A DNA stretch of 64,000 nt from Shewanella abyssi. Its GTDB lineage: Bacteria > Pseudomonadota > Gammaproteobacteria > Enterobacterales > Shewanellaceae. The notes under the pieces are model-generated. The model saw nothing but the letters and a program-made list of their open reading frames with translations, was not told the origin of the DNA and did not search any database. Both the position numbers and the translations under genes were made by a program. The stretch is from NCBI RefSeq assembly GCF_023284025.1, contig NZ_JAKIKR010000003.1, forward strand, positions 1-64,000, read 5' to 3'. Shown in pieces: positions 51,491 through 59,486 of the stretch (the stretch's first letter is position 1; every line of letters starts with the position of its first letter).

Positions 51491-52350
51491 TTATCAGCGA
51501 TTAGAATGGCGTTGTTTACGTCAGACAATGCTTCTTCTTGCCATCCCAGCCCTGCGAACAGGTCTAGCCAATGCTGTTCGAGTTCGGTTTCAATGTTAAC
51601 TCGCTCACCCGTTCGAGGGTGGTTAAAGCTCAATTTTTTAGCTATTAACCATAATCGATTTACGCCAAAGTGAGTTCTAAAGAACTTATTCTGCTTACCA
51701 TCACCATGTGTCGTGTCCCCAAGTATAGGGTGGCGTAGATGTGCCATATGACGGCGCAATTGATGTTTACGTCCAGTATGAGGTGAAAGGTGAACCAGTG
51801 CATACCGGCTCGTAGCATAACGTCCCGAGGCAAAAGGGATCTCACAGTTGAGCATCGGACGATATGAAGTCACAGCATTCTGCGCCGCTTTATTAGGATC
51901 CACATCTTTATCACCCAATTCGTCCAGCTCTACTTTTAGCGCATAGTCTAACGTAGCAGCTTCATGCATATTGCCGCGAACAATGGCTAAATATTCTTTA
52001 TCGATAGTGTGGGAGGCGAACTGTTCACACAATTCTCTGGCCATTTCACTGTTTTTAGCAAATAACAAAATACCCGATGTAGGCCTGTCTAAGCGATGCA
52101 CAGGGAAAACATGGCAACCCACTATATCCCGTGTTAATTGCATTGCAAAAAAGCGTTCTCGTCTCGCTAAATAACTACGGTGAACCAATAAGCCCGCGGG
52201 CTTATGAATAGCAACAATATCATCGTCTTCAAATAAAATTTCGATATAAGGTGCTATCTCATCCTCTAGCGCTAGCTCCTCGAGTTCTGTGAGCTCTAGC
52301 GCCTCATCGACCTCATCGATTTGGGTTACTTCAGGTCTACTTTGTTTCAC
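51487..52350 (-). CDS. truC: tRNA pseudouridine(65) synthase TruC
   Basis: 287 residues, RluA-type pseudouridine synthase (E. coli TruC 260). Catalytic Asp88 in VHRLDRPTSGILLFAKN, with HTGRKHQLRRHMAHLRHPILGD later. An acidic N-terminal extension of about 30 residues (VDEALELTELEELALEDEI) is not in E. coli TruC; an internal start would shorten it but none is better placed. It overlaps yqcC by 14 bases. Confidence 0.93.
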   Translation of the reverse strand: MKQSRPEVTQIDEVDEALELTELEELALEDEIAPYIEILFEDDDIVAIHKPAGLLVHRSYLARRERFFAMQLTRDIVGCHVFPVHRLDRPTSGILLFAKNSEMARELCEQFASHTIDKEYLAIVRGNMHEAATLDYALKVELDELGDKDVDPNKAAQNAVTSYRPMLNCEIPFASGRYATSRYALVHLSPHTGRKHQLRRHMAHLRHPILGDTTHGDGKQNKFFRTHFGVNRLWLIAKKLSFNHPRTGERVNIETELEQHWLDLFAGLGWQEEALSDVNNAILIADN

Positions 52351-52666
52351 TTAATAGCTCATCTAGTTCTGTAAGGGTTTTGATTATGCGACAAAATTCA
52401 GGCTTACCAGCCCATACATGTTGCGCCATGGGAGCAATCGCAATCGCTGTTGGTAGCGGCATCGCGCTATCAAGTAAGTGATGCATCTTGGGGATAAAAA
52501 TAAATTGCAGCCACTGTTCAAATGCCATGGTATCACAGGCAAACGGTGCACTACTTTGCATTGCACTTTCTGAAGGTCGCATATCAGCCCATAATGCTGC
52601 GTTAACAAGATCGCCTTGCAATCGAGTTAGCTTGTCTCTGGTAAAATGGCTTAACAAATCTTGCAC
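52337..52666 (-). CDS. yqcC: YqcC family protein
   Basis: About 109 residues, an all-helical family of unknown function; PFACDTMAFEQWLQFIFIPKMHHLLD matches the YqcC core (first 20 residues at about 42-61). The frame opens with GTG 52666; GGAG sits better for TTG three codons later, so the exact start is uncertain. Partner of truC in the yqcC-truC-yqcA operon; in E. coli the csrB gene lies directly on its other side. Confidence 0.85.
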   Translation of the reverse strand: MQDLLSHFTRDKLTRLQGDLVNAALWADMRPSESAMQSSAPFACDTMAFEQWLQFIFIPKMHHLLDSAMPLPTAIAIAPMAQHVWAGKPEFCRIIKTLTELDELLSETK

Positions 52667-52979
52667 TCCAGTTTAATGAACCTGTCTACAAGGTTAGCAA
52701 TATCATTTAGCGTATTCCCATTATAATAACCGCCGGGAAATCACCTTAGACTAATACCTGTAAAGGTTCGAAGGAAAAATATACAATGAATAGTGCAATG
52801 AGACCGAACAATTTTGAAGCAGGGTTATCGTGATCTTAACTCTATTGCATTAACTTACAGTTCAAAAAACTGCCGCCATCGAGAATTTAAATTACTCAAT
52901 GAAATTTCGCATCAGATCATACCATCTAGCCACAGTTATCCCTATAATGTGGGCTAATTAATACTGACTCGATAGCGAT

Positions 52980-53993
52980 ATGACTGAAATAACGACCCTT
53001 AGCCAATTTCTTAAAACTGCTAAAACTCAATTCCAAGTTTACGATATGGGCCGTAGAGTTCAACATATCGATATGATGGCTTTTCACCAAATAGAAGAGT
53101 TACTCACGCCTTACCCCTCTCCAATTCAAGGACACGCTCAGTTCGCTATTGTCTTTTGGGATGCTAGCCAAAAACACTATATTTGGTTTATAAAATTAGC
53201 CCTAGATGAACGCGGATTGCTTGCGCCAGCACCGCGCCTCCAATTCATCAAGATGATAATTGAAGCCCTAGGCAGAGATCCAACCCAACCTTTAACTGAG
53301 CAACAGCAAGAACAACTCGCAAATCATCCCTTTAACTTTAAACCCTCTCAAGAAAAGTTAGCGGTGTTTAATGCACTCGTGCGAAAGCAACTCGGCGAAA
53401 AGGCCTCTGCTCAATATGAATTTGCCTACCAGTATTTGTCTGGACAACATCCAGCTGAACATTGGCAAAACATTGGTATGCAGGGAGTAGCTGATGTTTG
53501 TGTCAGAGCTGCAGAACTTGATCACCAACAACATATTAGTGCCAGTTTCGAACGCGCATCTGTAGAAGTACAAATTGCCATGTGTCAATGTCTAGAGCAC
53601 TTAACAATTGAAGATGCTCTCGCGGCACAACTTTTCGAAAAATTTAAAGCTGCTGCCATAGAAAGCCAAGCTTACCTTTTAAGAGCGTTAGCCTCTCACC
53701 CTGAGCAGAGTCAGAAAGCGATAGCTTATTTAGACAGTTGTAATGGTCTATCCGCTGACATGTTGATTACGATAGCAGCTCGAAATTGGTCAGCCTTAAA
53801 AGATGAGCCAACTCTCAGTATCTACTTAGAAGCGCTTGCTAAACAAGAACAACACTTCTTTAACCAGATTTTTGCTGATATTGTGGCTATTCCATTAATT
53901 CGCACACAACTGCTCACTCAATTGCGAAACCCTAACCGAAGTGCAGAGCTTTCTGCAGCTATTGGCGGCTTATTTAAGGTAATTAAAGCATGA
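52980..53993 (+). CDS. DUF3549 family protein
   Basis: 337 residues, cytoplasmic, mostly helical, with TTLSQFLKTAKTQFQVYDMG RRVQ-type N-terminus diagnostic of DUF3549 (first 20 residues of that at about 5-24). Function unknown. The C-terminal half looks like HEAT-like helical repeats (about 170-330). It is followed by the DUF3301 gene with a four-base overlap, a pair conserved in Shewanella and Vibrio next to yqcC. Confidence 0.85.
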   Translation: MTEITTLSQFLKTAKTQFQVYDMGRRVQHIDMMAFHQIEELLTPYPSPIQGHAQFAIVFWDASQKHYIWFIKLALDERGLLAPAPRLQFIKMIIEALGRDPTQPLTEQQQEQLANHPFNFKPSQEKLAVFNALVRKQLGEKASAQYEFAYQYLSGQHPAEHWQNIGMQGVADVCVRAAELDHQQHISASFERASVEVQIAMCQCLEHLTIEDALAAQLFEKFKAAAIESQAYLLRALASHPEQSQKAIAYLDSCNGLSADMLITIAARNWSALKDEPTLSIYLEALAKQEQHFFNQIFADIVAIPLIRTQLLTQLRNPNRSAELSAAIGGLFKVIKA

Positions 53994-54388
53994 TGACAGA
54001 TTTTTTATTAATAGTAGCGGTAATTGTTATCGCCGCCTTTTTTTGGCAATTAAGACAAATGGCAGAGATGAGCCGTGTTTTTGCCACAAAAGAGTGCCAG
54101 AAGCAGAAAGTTCAACTACTTGCCATTGCTCAGGAAACGGCAAAACCTAGCTTAGGTGGCACGACTGGTTTCACTTGGAAAGTAAAATACCTATTTGAAT
54201 TCAGTACCGATGGTATTAACCAATATCGCGGTAGCTTGTGGATGCACGGTAAGAAAATCCAAAAAGTACAGTGGCCGATTTTTCCAGAGCCTGAATGGCA
54301 TGATGCACCTGAATCTCGTGGTACTGTCGGCGGTGGTTGTGGTGGTGGACGCGGCAAAAGCAATTGTAGTTCAGGCGGATGTAAGTAA
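53990..54388 (+). CDS. DUF3301 domain-containing membrane protein
   Basis: 132 residues. One N-terminal membrane helix (FLLIVAVIVIAAFFWQL), then a basic-charged stretch with CQKQKVQLL and a DUF3301 core ending in WPIFPEPEWHD. The tail is glycine- and cysteine-rich (GGGCGGGRGKSNCSSGGCK), which could bind metal. Its ATG overlaps the DUF3549 stop. Function unknown. Confidence 0.82.
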   Translation: MMTDFLLIVAVIVIAAFFWQLRQMAEMSRVFATKECQKQKVQLLAIAQETAKPSLGGTTGFTWKVKYLFEFSTDGINQYRGSLWMHGKKIQKVQWPIFPEPEWHDAPESRGTVGGGCGGGRGKSNCSSGGCK

Positions 54389-54418
54389 TCGCCAGCACCA
54401 AGGGTTAGTCAAGCTTTG

Positions 54419-54451
54419 AATGAGTCAGCAGAAATACTGGCTCATTTTTTT
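54419..54451 (+). terminator. Rho-independent terminator after DUF3301 gene
   Basis: AATGAGTCAG / CTGGCTCATT stem (one G-T pair) with an 8-base loop and seven Ts. Confidence 0.8.
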
Positions 54452-55180
54452 ATCTGTATTTTCATTTGATACTAAGGTCTTCGGCCTATTCAACTAGTGG
54501 TGCTTCGCTCCCCCGAAAGTTACGCTAAGCAAACTTCGTTTGATAAAGGATGTGAGCTTCCAACTGTCACTTTTTCGACGGCCTCAGCCGCATCTAAACT
54601 GAGTAATTGCTATTTATAGTCGACGGTAACTTTCAGCCGCTAACTTGGAAATGCCCCAAAGCTTCTTAGAATGAATGGTCTCGCTGAGTGTGTCTCATAA
54701 ATATTGCCCTAGTAGAGCTAATCCTGATGGGCTTGGTGTTCTATGCGGTTTATTTACGCAATCTATTCTCGATTGGTATATCGTAATCAAATAACACTCT
54801 GATGTTATGTGGGTTTTACATAAATCGAGCGCTGAATAGACGGATTACGAATACGGAAAAATTCCACCTGTAAAGCGTTAAATCACGATAGAGATCTGTA
54901 ATTGATGGTAACGTCATGATTTACATCGATGGAAGACTATTGGTGCTGGTGTCGATGAGCCGCAAAAAGGACGAATATTAGTCATTTCTATGATAGCGCT
55001 TCAAGGTAGTTCACCGAATGCTTACAAACGATGGCCAATGTGACTTAGCCGCTTCAACTTGCAAAGCGCATCTTTGCTTTATAGATGCTATGTGATGAAA
55101 TCGCTTTTCTTTATTAATCAGAGAGCCTGCAGATTCTTCTAGTCATTTTTACCTTGCCTTAGTTTATAAGTGCTTCAAAT
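54452..55180. other. Non-coding, apparently decayed stretch
   Basis: About 730 bp with stop codons in all frames and no conserved start. One short frame near 54700-54785 reads like a membrane segment (LVELILMGLVFYAVYLRNLF) but is broken on both sides. It is probably the remains of a former gene or insertion; I could not identify a family, terminal repeats or a target-site duplication. Confidence 0.4.
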
Positions 55181-55211
55181 AAAAAAGCCAGTCGGGAGTT
55201 CCAACTGGCTA
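55181..55211 (-). terminator. Rho-independent terminator of the octaheme cytochrome gene
   Basis: AGCCAGT (55186-55192) pairs with ACTGGCT (55204-55210); on the minus strand it ends in TTTTT. Confidence 0.78.
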
Positions 55212-55250
55212 AATAAAAATCCTCAAGCTATTTTAGGGCTCTATTCAGAA

Positions 55251-56789
55251 TTAGTTTTGTTTGTGCATCTTTTCTATCATTGCTGCACGTTCATCGTAGT
55301 TATCATGGCAACCGCCACAACTATCTTTCGCCACGTTCCACGGCTGTACATACATACCGTCTTCCGAGCGATTTTCAGGGCTATCTGAGGCAAACTCTAA
55401 GTTAATCCGAAAGAAATGATTGCTCTTTGGCATATGACAGGTTGTACATTTTGCCATAAATTCGTGAACTTCAAGGTCGGTATTAAACTCTTTGTTGCCA
55501 TGACAATCGGTACACTCTTTTATAAGAGCATCTTCGTGTCCAGGCTGGTCTTCGTTAGCTTTAGAACGATGCGGGTTATGACATGTGTGGCACGCCATAT
55601 CACGCTTCTTACCTGTCATCTCGCCTGTATTGACATCAATACCAAGCATTGCATCACCAGCTACACGACCACCATCGAAATATGGGATTGTACGTCCACC
55701 GATACTGTCTCCACCAAAATCTTCGTTATGCTCACTAACGAAGTCTGGGTATTGTCGATTTGTCTTTTTACTATGACATTCCGCGCAGGTGATAGCTTGC
55801 CCGTAACCCATATCATCTTTTATCAAATCGGCTGTTAAACGTCCTTTAGCTATGCGTGAAATATCGTCGGGAGACATCGTTTTGATATGCTTCCCGCCAG
55901 CACCATGACAAGCTTCGCACTGGATACCCGCTTGGTTGTACGTCCCAGCAAAGCCTTTTAGACCATCTTGGTGGTTTGGGTTTAATTCCGAGTCAGGAGT
56001 GAAGTCTTTCCAACCTGTAGAGTGGCATCGGCCACAGTCGAACGGTTGTGAATCTGGCGCAGAATCAGGTAGATAGCCTTGCATGTGGTTTATAGTGATA
56101 TCTTCGCCATTTTGTGGCATTGAGACGGCTATTCCAGTACCAGATAAAACGTAGCCATCTTTATCTAAGAAGTTAGCCCAAGTATCATAGCCACCAATCA
56201 CGTAACTGATATCATCCCAGCTATTAGGCGTGCCTAGACTGTTATTCGCACCGTACATTAGCTCAACAGCACCTTCTATCGAACTGAATGGGTACTCGGG
56301 AGCTTTACCGTCAACAACCTTGTTTAATTTGAAGTTGTGGCCTGTTTCAAAGAACGTAGCTTTATCACTATGACAACTAACACACGTTTGAGAGCCTACA
56401 TACTCATGGGTTTCTGCTTCAGGCTCAGCGACGGTAATGGTCACCGTTGAGAATCCTTGAGCCCCAGATGGGTCTGAGATTGTGTAGTCGACAACCGTGG
56501 TACCTTTCGATTCAGGAGTGAACAGTAAATCGTTACCGTCTTGAGCTACTGAACCTGTGCCCTCAAGGATTACGAAGTCTAAAAGTGTTAGTTCATCGCC
56601 CTCGGCGTCGGTATCGTTGGCTAGTACATCAATACGAACCGGTGAACCTAGCACTGCATTCGCAACATCCGCTACTGCAATGGGGGCTGTATTCGGCACT
56701 TCGGGAGTTGTTGGAGCATCGTCGCTCCCACAACCAGTAAGCGCTAGCCCTATTAGCATCGCTAAGGATGCTTTTTTAAACATTATCAT
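55251..56789 (-). CDS. Octaheme c-type cytochrome lipoprotein with Ig/cadherin-like domain
   Basis: 512 residues from ATG 56789 (AGAGAG 7 bp upstream). Lipoprotein signal with lipobox LTGC (Cys20) predicts membrane anchoring. Residues 30-120 form a cadherin/Ig-like module of the 'DVLANDTDAEGDELTL' type. Eight CXXCH haem motifs follow: 136 (CVSCH), 252 (CGRCH), 291 (CEACH), 335 (CAECH), 400 (CHTCH), 426 (CTDCH), 448 (CTTCH) and 491 (CGGCH). It is not the MtrC/OmcA decahaem pattern nor a tetrathionate reductase. A role in extracellular or periplasmic electron transfer is inferred. A MarR regulator is divergently encoded. Confidence 0.85.
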   Translation of the reverse strand: MIMFKKASLAMLIGLALTGCGSDDAPTTPEVPNTAPIAVADVANAVLGSPVRIDVLANDTDAEGDELTLLDFVILEGTGSVAQDGNDLLFTPESKGTTVVDYTISDPSGAQGFSTVTITVAEPEAETHEYVGSQTCVSCHSDKATFFETGHNFKLNKVVDGKAPEYPFSSIEGAVELMYGANNSLGTPNSWDDISYVIGGYDTWANFLDKDGYVLSGTGIAVSMPQNGEDITINHMQGYLPDSAPDSQPFDCGRCHSTGWKDFTPDSELNPNHQDGLKGFAGTYNQAGIQCEACHGAGGKHIKTMSPDDISRIAKGRLTADLIKDDMGYGQAITCAECHSKKTNRQYPDFVSEHNEDFGGDSIGGRTIPYFDGGRVAGDAMLGIDVNTGEMTGKKRDMACHTCHNPHRSKANEDQPGHEDALIKECTDCHGNKEFNTDLEVHEFMAKCTTCHMPKSNHFFRINLEFASDSPENRSEDGMYVQPWNVAKDSCGGCHDNYDERAAMIEKMHKQN

Positions 56790-57025
56790 ATCATCACTCT
56801 CTTTATTATAAGTACCCCCTCTTACGGAGGGCACTGGCAGTGCCATCCGGTAAGTTAGTCAACGTGTGTATGAGCACAGAGGTCAATATCACTCACCAAA
56901 TGGCGGGTCTTCTATACAATTACGCCCTTACCAACTCAAAACCTCTCGCACTGGTATTTGTGTCGAGAAATATGGTGTTATAGAATGCGTTCATGTCATC
57001 GTTTTTGCTTAAATCAAGCATATGG

Positions 57026-57070
57026 CTTTCCAGAAAGATATTGCGTGACAATTGTCTTTCCAGCAAGATA
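57026..57070. promoter_or_regulatory. Candidate MarR operator: direct repeats and palindrome
   Basis: CTTTCCAGAAAGATA (57026-57040) and CTTTCCAGCAAGATA (57056-57070) are 14/15 identical and start exactly 30 bp apart, nearly three helical turns. Between them GACAATTGTC (57047-57056) is a perfect 10-bp palindrome. They lie 38-82 bp upstream of the marR-type gene in the divergent region with the cytochrome. Confidence 0.5.
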
Positions 57071-57107
57071 AGTTGGGGCGAATTATTCATAATGAGAGGT
57101 AGAGCAA

Positions 57108-57641
57108 GTGGAAAAGTGTATGGAAGATATTTTGCAGTTGAATGAAGTTAATTGGCCTGAGTGCGCAGAAACTTCATATCCTGCTTTATTGCGCCTAACC
57201 CAGGTCAATAATATTTTTGTCCAAATAATCAAAGAGTGTGTGGAGTCATACCAGCTGCAAAGTTCGGATTTTAACCTTTTATGCTGCTTACGTCGTAATC
57301 CTTCACCGCACACACTTTCGCCTACTGAATTGTATAAAAGTATGTTATTTAGCTCTGGTGGACTGACTAAGGTGTTGACCCGTTTACAGCAAGCAGGGCT
57401 AATTGATAGGCTTGAAAACCCTGAAGATAAACGAAGTAAGCTGGTAGCACTCACTGCCGAAGGTAAACAACTCCTTGAGAAGATCATGCCAGTGCTGCAC
57501 CAGCAGGAAAAACAGATGCTGAGAGCCTTGAGTTCAGTGGATTTGGAGCAATTAGACGGTTTGATGCAACGCATATTAAAAAGTATGAATAGCACTAATG
57601 GGGAATTCCCAAAGCGTATTCAGTTTATGGGAGTCAGTTAG
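57108..57641 (+). CDS. MarR-family transcriptional regulator
   Basis: 177 residues from GTG 57108, with GAGAGG 8 bp upstream; the ATG 12 bases later is poorly spaced. Winged helix-turn-helix: LQSSDFNLLCCLRRN, TPTELYK-like LSPTELYKSMLFSSGGLTKV recognition region (about 67-86) and wing NPEDKRSKLVALT. Long dimerisation helices on both ends. Two adjacent cysteines (CC, about residues 57-58) could be redox-sensitive. It is divergent from the octaheme cytochrome and probably controls it and itself. Confidence 0.85.
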   Translation: MEKCMEDILQLNEVNWPECAETSYPALLRLTQVNNIFVQIIKECVESYQLQSSDFNLLCCLRRNPSPHTLSPTELYKSMLFSSGGLTKVLTRLQQAGLIDRLENPEDKRSKLVALTAEGKQLLEKIMPVLHQQEKQMLRALSSVDLEQLDGLMQRILKSMNSTNGEFPKRIQFMGVS

Positions 57642-58221
57642 CTTTTAAAGTTGGATAAAAGATTGAGTATTGTTAACCTACAAATTCGTAGGGGCTCACA
57701 AATAACTCTTTCGGTATACGTATTCATTATAGTGGCGAAGCACTTGATTTGTAGTGGTCGACCATCACAGATGTTCTATAGTTTCAGCTTTCACTCATAC
57801 TTGCCAATTCCAAAGCAAATTTAGACAACGTGCCTATTTATTAGTTTTTAGTAATCTAACTGGCAAAGGTGGCAATAGCTCGGTAAGGAGTCTTTCCGAT
57901 TAAACTAAGTTATTTTTTCTAATCAATGCCAAGTTATTTAGACTCAATACTCTAACCAACTCCTGTCCAATAACAAGTCAGGCGCTACGATTGACTTGCA
58001 AGCGGCTCACGTGTAGTTGGGCGTGCAAGCTTCTAAATCATGGATGATTTAGCAGAGCCTATAGGGACATATTCACGGCGGCTTGCTAAGGCACAATGCA
58101 GGTGAGCTGCATTTGATTGAAGTTAAGTATTTTGCTTCTGGGTATATGAGCAATCCTAAATCCACAAACAAGCTAAACGCTTTCGCTTCGCATATGCAGA
58201 CCACTATTTCTAGAAAACAAA
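57642..58221. other. Non-coding stretch between marR-type gene and the csr locus
   Basis: About 580 bp without a convincing gene. It contains a perfect 9-bp inverted repeat CTAAATCAT-GG-ATGATTTAG (about 58033-58052). Small frames here lack ribosome sites. Together with 54452-55180 it frames the cytochrome/marR pair as an accessory insertion between conserved neighbours. Confidence 0.4.
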
Positions 58222-58254
58222 CAAAGAAAAAGCGCGGCCCCAGAGGGGACGCGC
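58222..58254 (-). terminator. Terminator of the larger CsrB-like sRNA
   Basis: On the minus strand GCGCG-T-CCCC, loop TCT, GGGG-C-CGCGC, then TTTTTCTTTG. A GC-rich stem of nine pairs with one mismatch and a good U-tract. Confidence 0.9.
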
Positions 58255-58645
58255 CTTCGCCTATTTCCTTGTAAGCTCATCCTGCTATTTTATGCTCCTT
58301 GCACCATCCATGCGTAACTGTGCTCCCTGCGTCGTCCATGTATCCCTTTCTTTCCTTGTATCTTACGATACTCATCCCTGTTACTCGGTAATCCTTTTAC
58401 CAAGCTTGCTCATCCTAAGCGTGTCCTACATCTTCCTTGAGAGTCCATTCAAAACTATCCGTAGCATCCTACCTTCCTAGGTAGTAAAACGTTCCATCCT
58501 GGATTGTTTAACCGCTCCTTGGTCGCTCAGGCTATCACTCCTTGAAAGCCTCATCCCTGATAGTTATCCATATTAAGTGCGGATCCTTCCGTCACTTTTC
58601 GATCATCCTAATCTGCGAGTCCTTGCCACCATGCGTCCTTGCACA
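58226..58645 (-). ncRNA. csrB: CsrB/CsrC-family CsrA-sequestering sRNA (larger copy)
   Basis: Between 58266 and 58638 the minus strand carries 28 GGA triplets (reverse of TCC on plus), about every 13 bases, many as AGGA, AAGGA or AGGATG, against roughly six expected by chance; the opposite orientation has only two. Spacing is not a multiple of three, so this is not coding. GGA in loops is the binding site of CsrA/RsmA. The transcript would end at a strong intrinsic terminator. A likely -10 TATTAT (58656-58651) puts the 5' end near 58645, giving about 420 nt; TATAAA (58732-58727) is an alternative. In E. coli csrB lies between yqcC and syd, as here. Confidence 0.88.
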
Positions 58646-58813
58646 ATTAAATAATAAGCTAAAATCCAATAAAAAACGCACCGAAAATGAACATTTAACA
58701 TGCGCTCACATTTTGGTCACACTGCATTTATAACGTAACATGTTCTTTAAAAACACTTTATTAGAAAAAATGCTTCATTTATAGTGACTCACTAGCCCTA
58801 TTTCGCACAACGC

Positions 58814-58831
58814 TGTAAGAGATCTCTCACA
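58814..58831 (-). promoter_or_regulatory. UvrY/SirA/GacA box upstream of the larger sRNA
   Basis: TGTAAGAGATCTCTCACA on plus, TGTGAGAGATCTCTTACA on minus, an 18-bp near-palindrome fitting TGTAAG-N6-CTTACA. Centred about 178 bp upstream of the proposed sRNA start. Confidence 0.85.
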
Positions 58832-58865
58832 CCCAATCGAGCAACTTGTCAAAATGCAGCTGTAG

Positions 58866-58898
58866 ATAACAGAAAGGGCGTACCTTTCGGTACGCCCT
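58866..58898 (-). terminator. Terminator of the smaller CsrB-like sRNA
   Basis: AGGGCGTACC / GGTACGCCCT, a perfect 10-bp stem closed on the minus strand by a GAAA tetraloop and followed by TTCTGTTATCT. Confidence 0.85.
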
Positions 58899-59078
58899 GA
58901 TCTCGCTTCTTTTAGCTTTCCCGCTATATATGTGCTCCCTGCATCATCCATGCTTAACATGCATCCTGCATCTTCCTTGTAAGTCCTTTTAACTCCTTGT
59001 ACTCAGCGTACAAAATCCATTTATTAGCTTATCCTAAGCTAAAATCCTCATCCTGAGGTTGTCCTAGTTGCGTCCTGC
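58869..59078 (-). ncRNA. csrC: CsrB/CsrC-family CsrA-sequestering sRNA (smaller copy)
   Basis: Thirteen GGA triplets on the minus strand between 58919 and 59075, in AGGA/AAGGA/AGGATG contexts. The 3' half is similar to the larger copy: GCATGGATG, TGCAGGGAGCAC-like and AAGGA blocks occur in the same order (plus strand 58926-58981 against 58284-58340), so the two probably arose by duplication. A -10-like TATATA (59087-59082) suggests a 5' end near 59078 and a length of about 205 nt; a start near 59280 (TATAAA, 59297-59292 region) would give about 410 nt. The symbol indicates family, not orthology to E. coli csrC. Confidence 0.82.
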
Positions 59079-59097
59079 AAATATATAACTACTTAAT

Positions 59098-59453
59098 AAG
59101 TTTACCCTTAACTATCGACCTACTATTGGATAAGACTAAAATACTGATACCCAATTGTTGCTAATTTATCCTTAAACTAGCGGCCAAAATAATCCACTCA
59201 GTAAATATTTAAATTTGGTCATCACAATGGTAATGACGATGACCAATGGGTGGCAGCACTAATGCTCTCCCCTATTGATTTCTTAAGTTAAGTTTATACA
59301 GCTATCAATCCAAATCGATAGCTACTTAGCAAGCGATCAATGACGTAACATTATTGCAACCACACAGTTAACGCCCAAGCCGTTGATTGTAAACAACTAA
59401 AAACACATACCATGTTTATATCAACAATCTTTCAATTCGATATCCCACACGAA
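59098..59453. other. Upstream region of the smaller sRNA
   Basis: About 355 bp, AT-rich, no gene seen. It includes a perfect 9-bp inverted repeat TTGGTCATC (59215-59223) / GATGACCAA (59238-59246) with a 14-base loop, possibly a protein-binding site or part of a longer sRNA 5' region. Confidence 0.45.
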
Positions 59454-59471
59454 AGTAAGAGATCTCTCACA
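59454..59471 (-). promoter_or_regulatory. UvrY/SirA/GacA box upstream of the smaller sRNA
   Basis: AGTAAGAGATCTCTCACA on plus; 17 of 18 bases equal the box at 58814-58831. It is about 385 bp from the nearest proposed start of the smaller sRNA, or about 180 bp if transcription begins near 59280, the same spacing as the other copy. Confidence 0.8.
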
Positions 59472-59486
59472 ACAAGAACATCCTAA

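Noticed and set aside
57083..57595. 170-codon frame antisense to the MarR-type gene
   Set aside because: Shadow of a well-supported MarR gene on the other strand; composition is Ser/Cys/Leu-rich without a fold.
58033..58052. Inverted repeat CTAAATCAT-GG-ATGATTTAG as an insertion-sequence end or attachment site
   Set aside because: No second copy, no transposase or integrase and no target duplication found in the window.
58083..58274. 63-codon plus-strand frame ending inside the sRNA terminator
   Set aside because: No ribosome site, low-complexity basic tail, and it runs through the terminator stem of the minus-strand sRNA.
58266..58638. TCC-rich, G-poor plus strand read as a Rho-utilisation (rut) region or as a degenerate repeat/CRISPR-like array
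   Set aside because: Spacing is irregular (4-23 bp) with no constant repeat unit. Minus-strand GGA motifs, intrinsic terminators and UvrY boxes give a more specific explanation as CsrB-type RNAs.
58775..58960. 61-codon minus-strand frame across the boundary of the two sRNA elements
   Set aside because: It spans the terminator and the UvrY box and has no homology or ribosome site.
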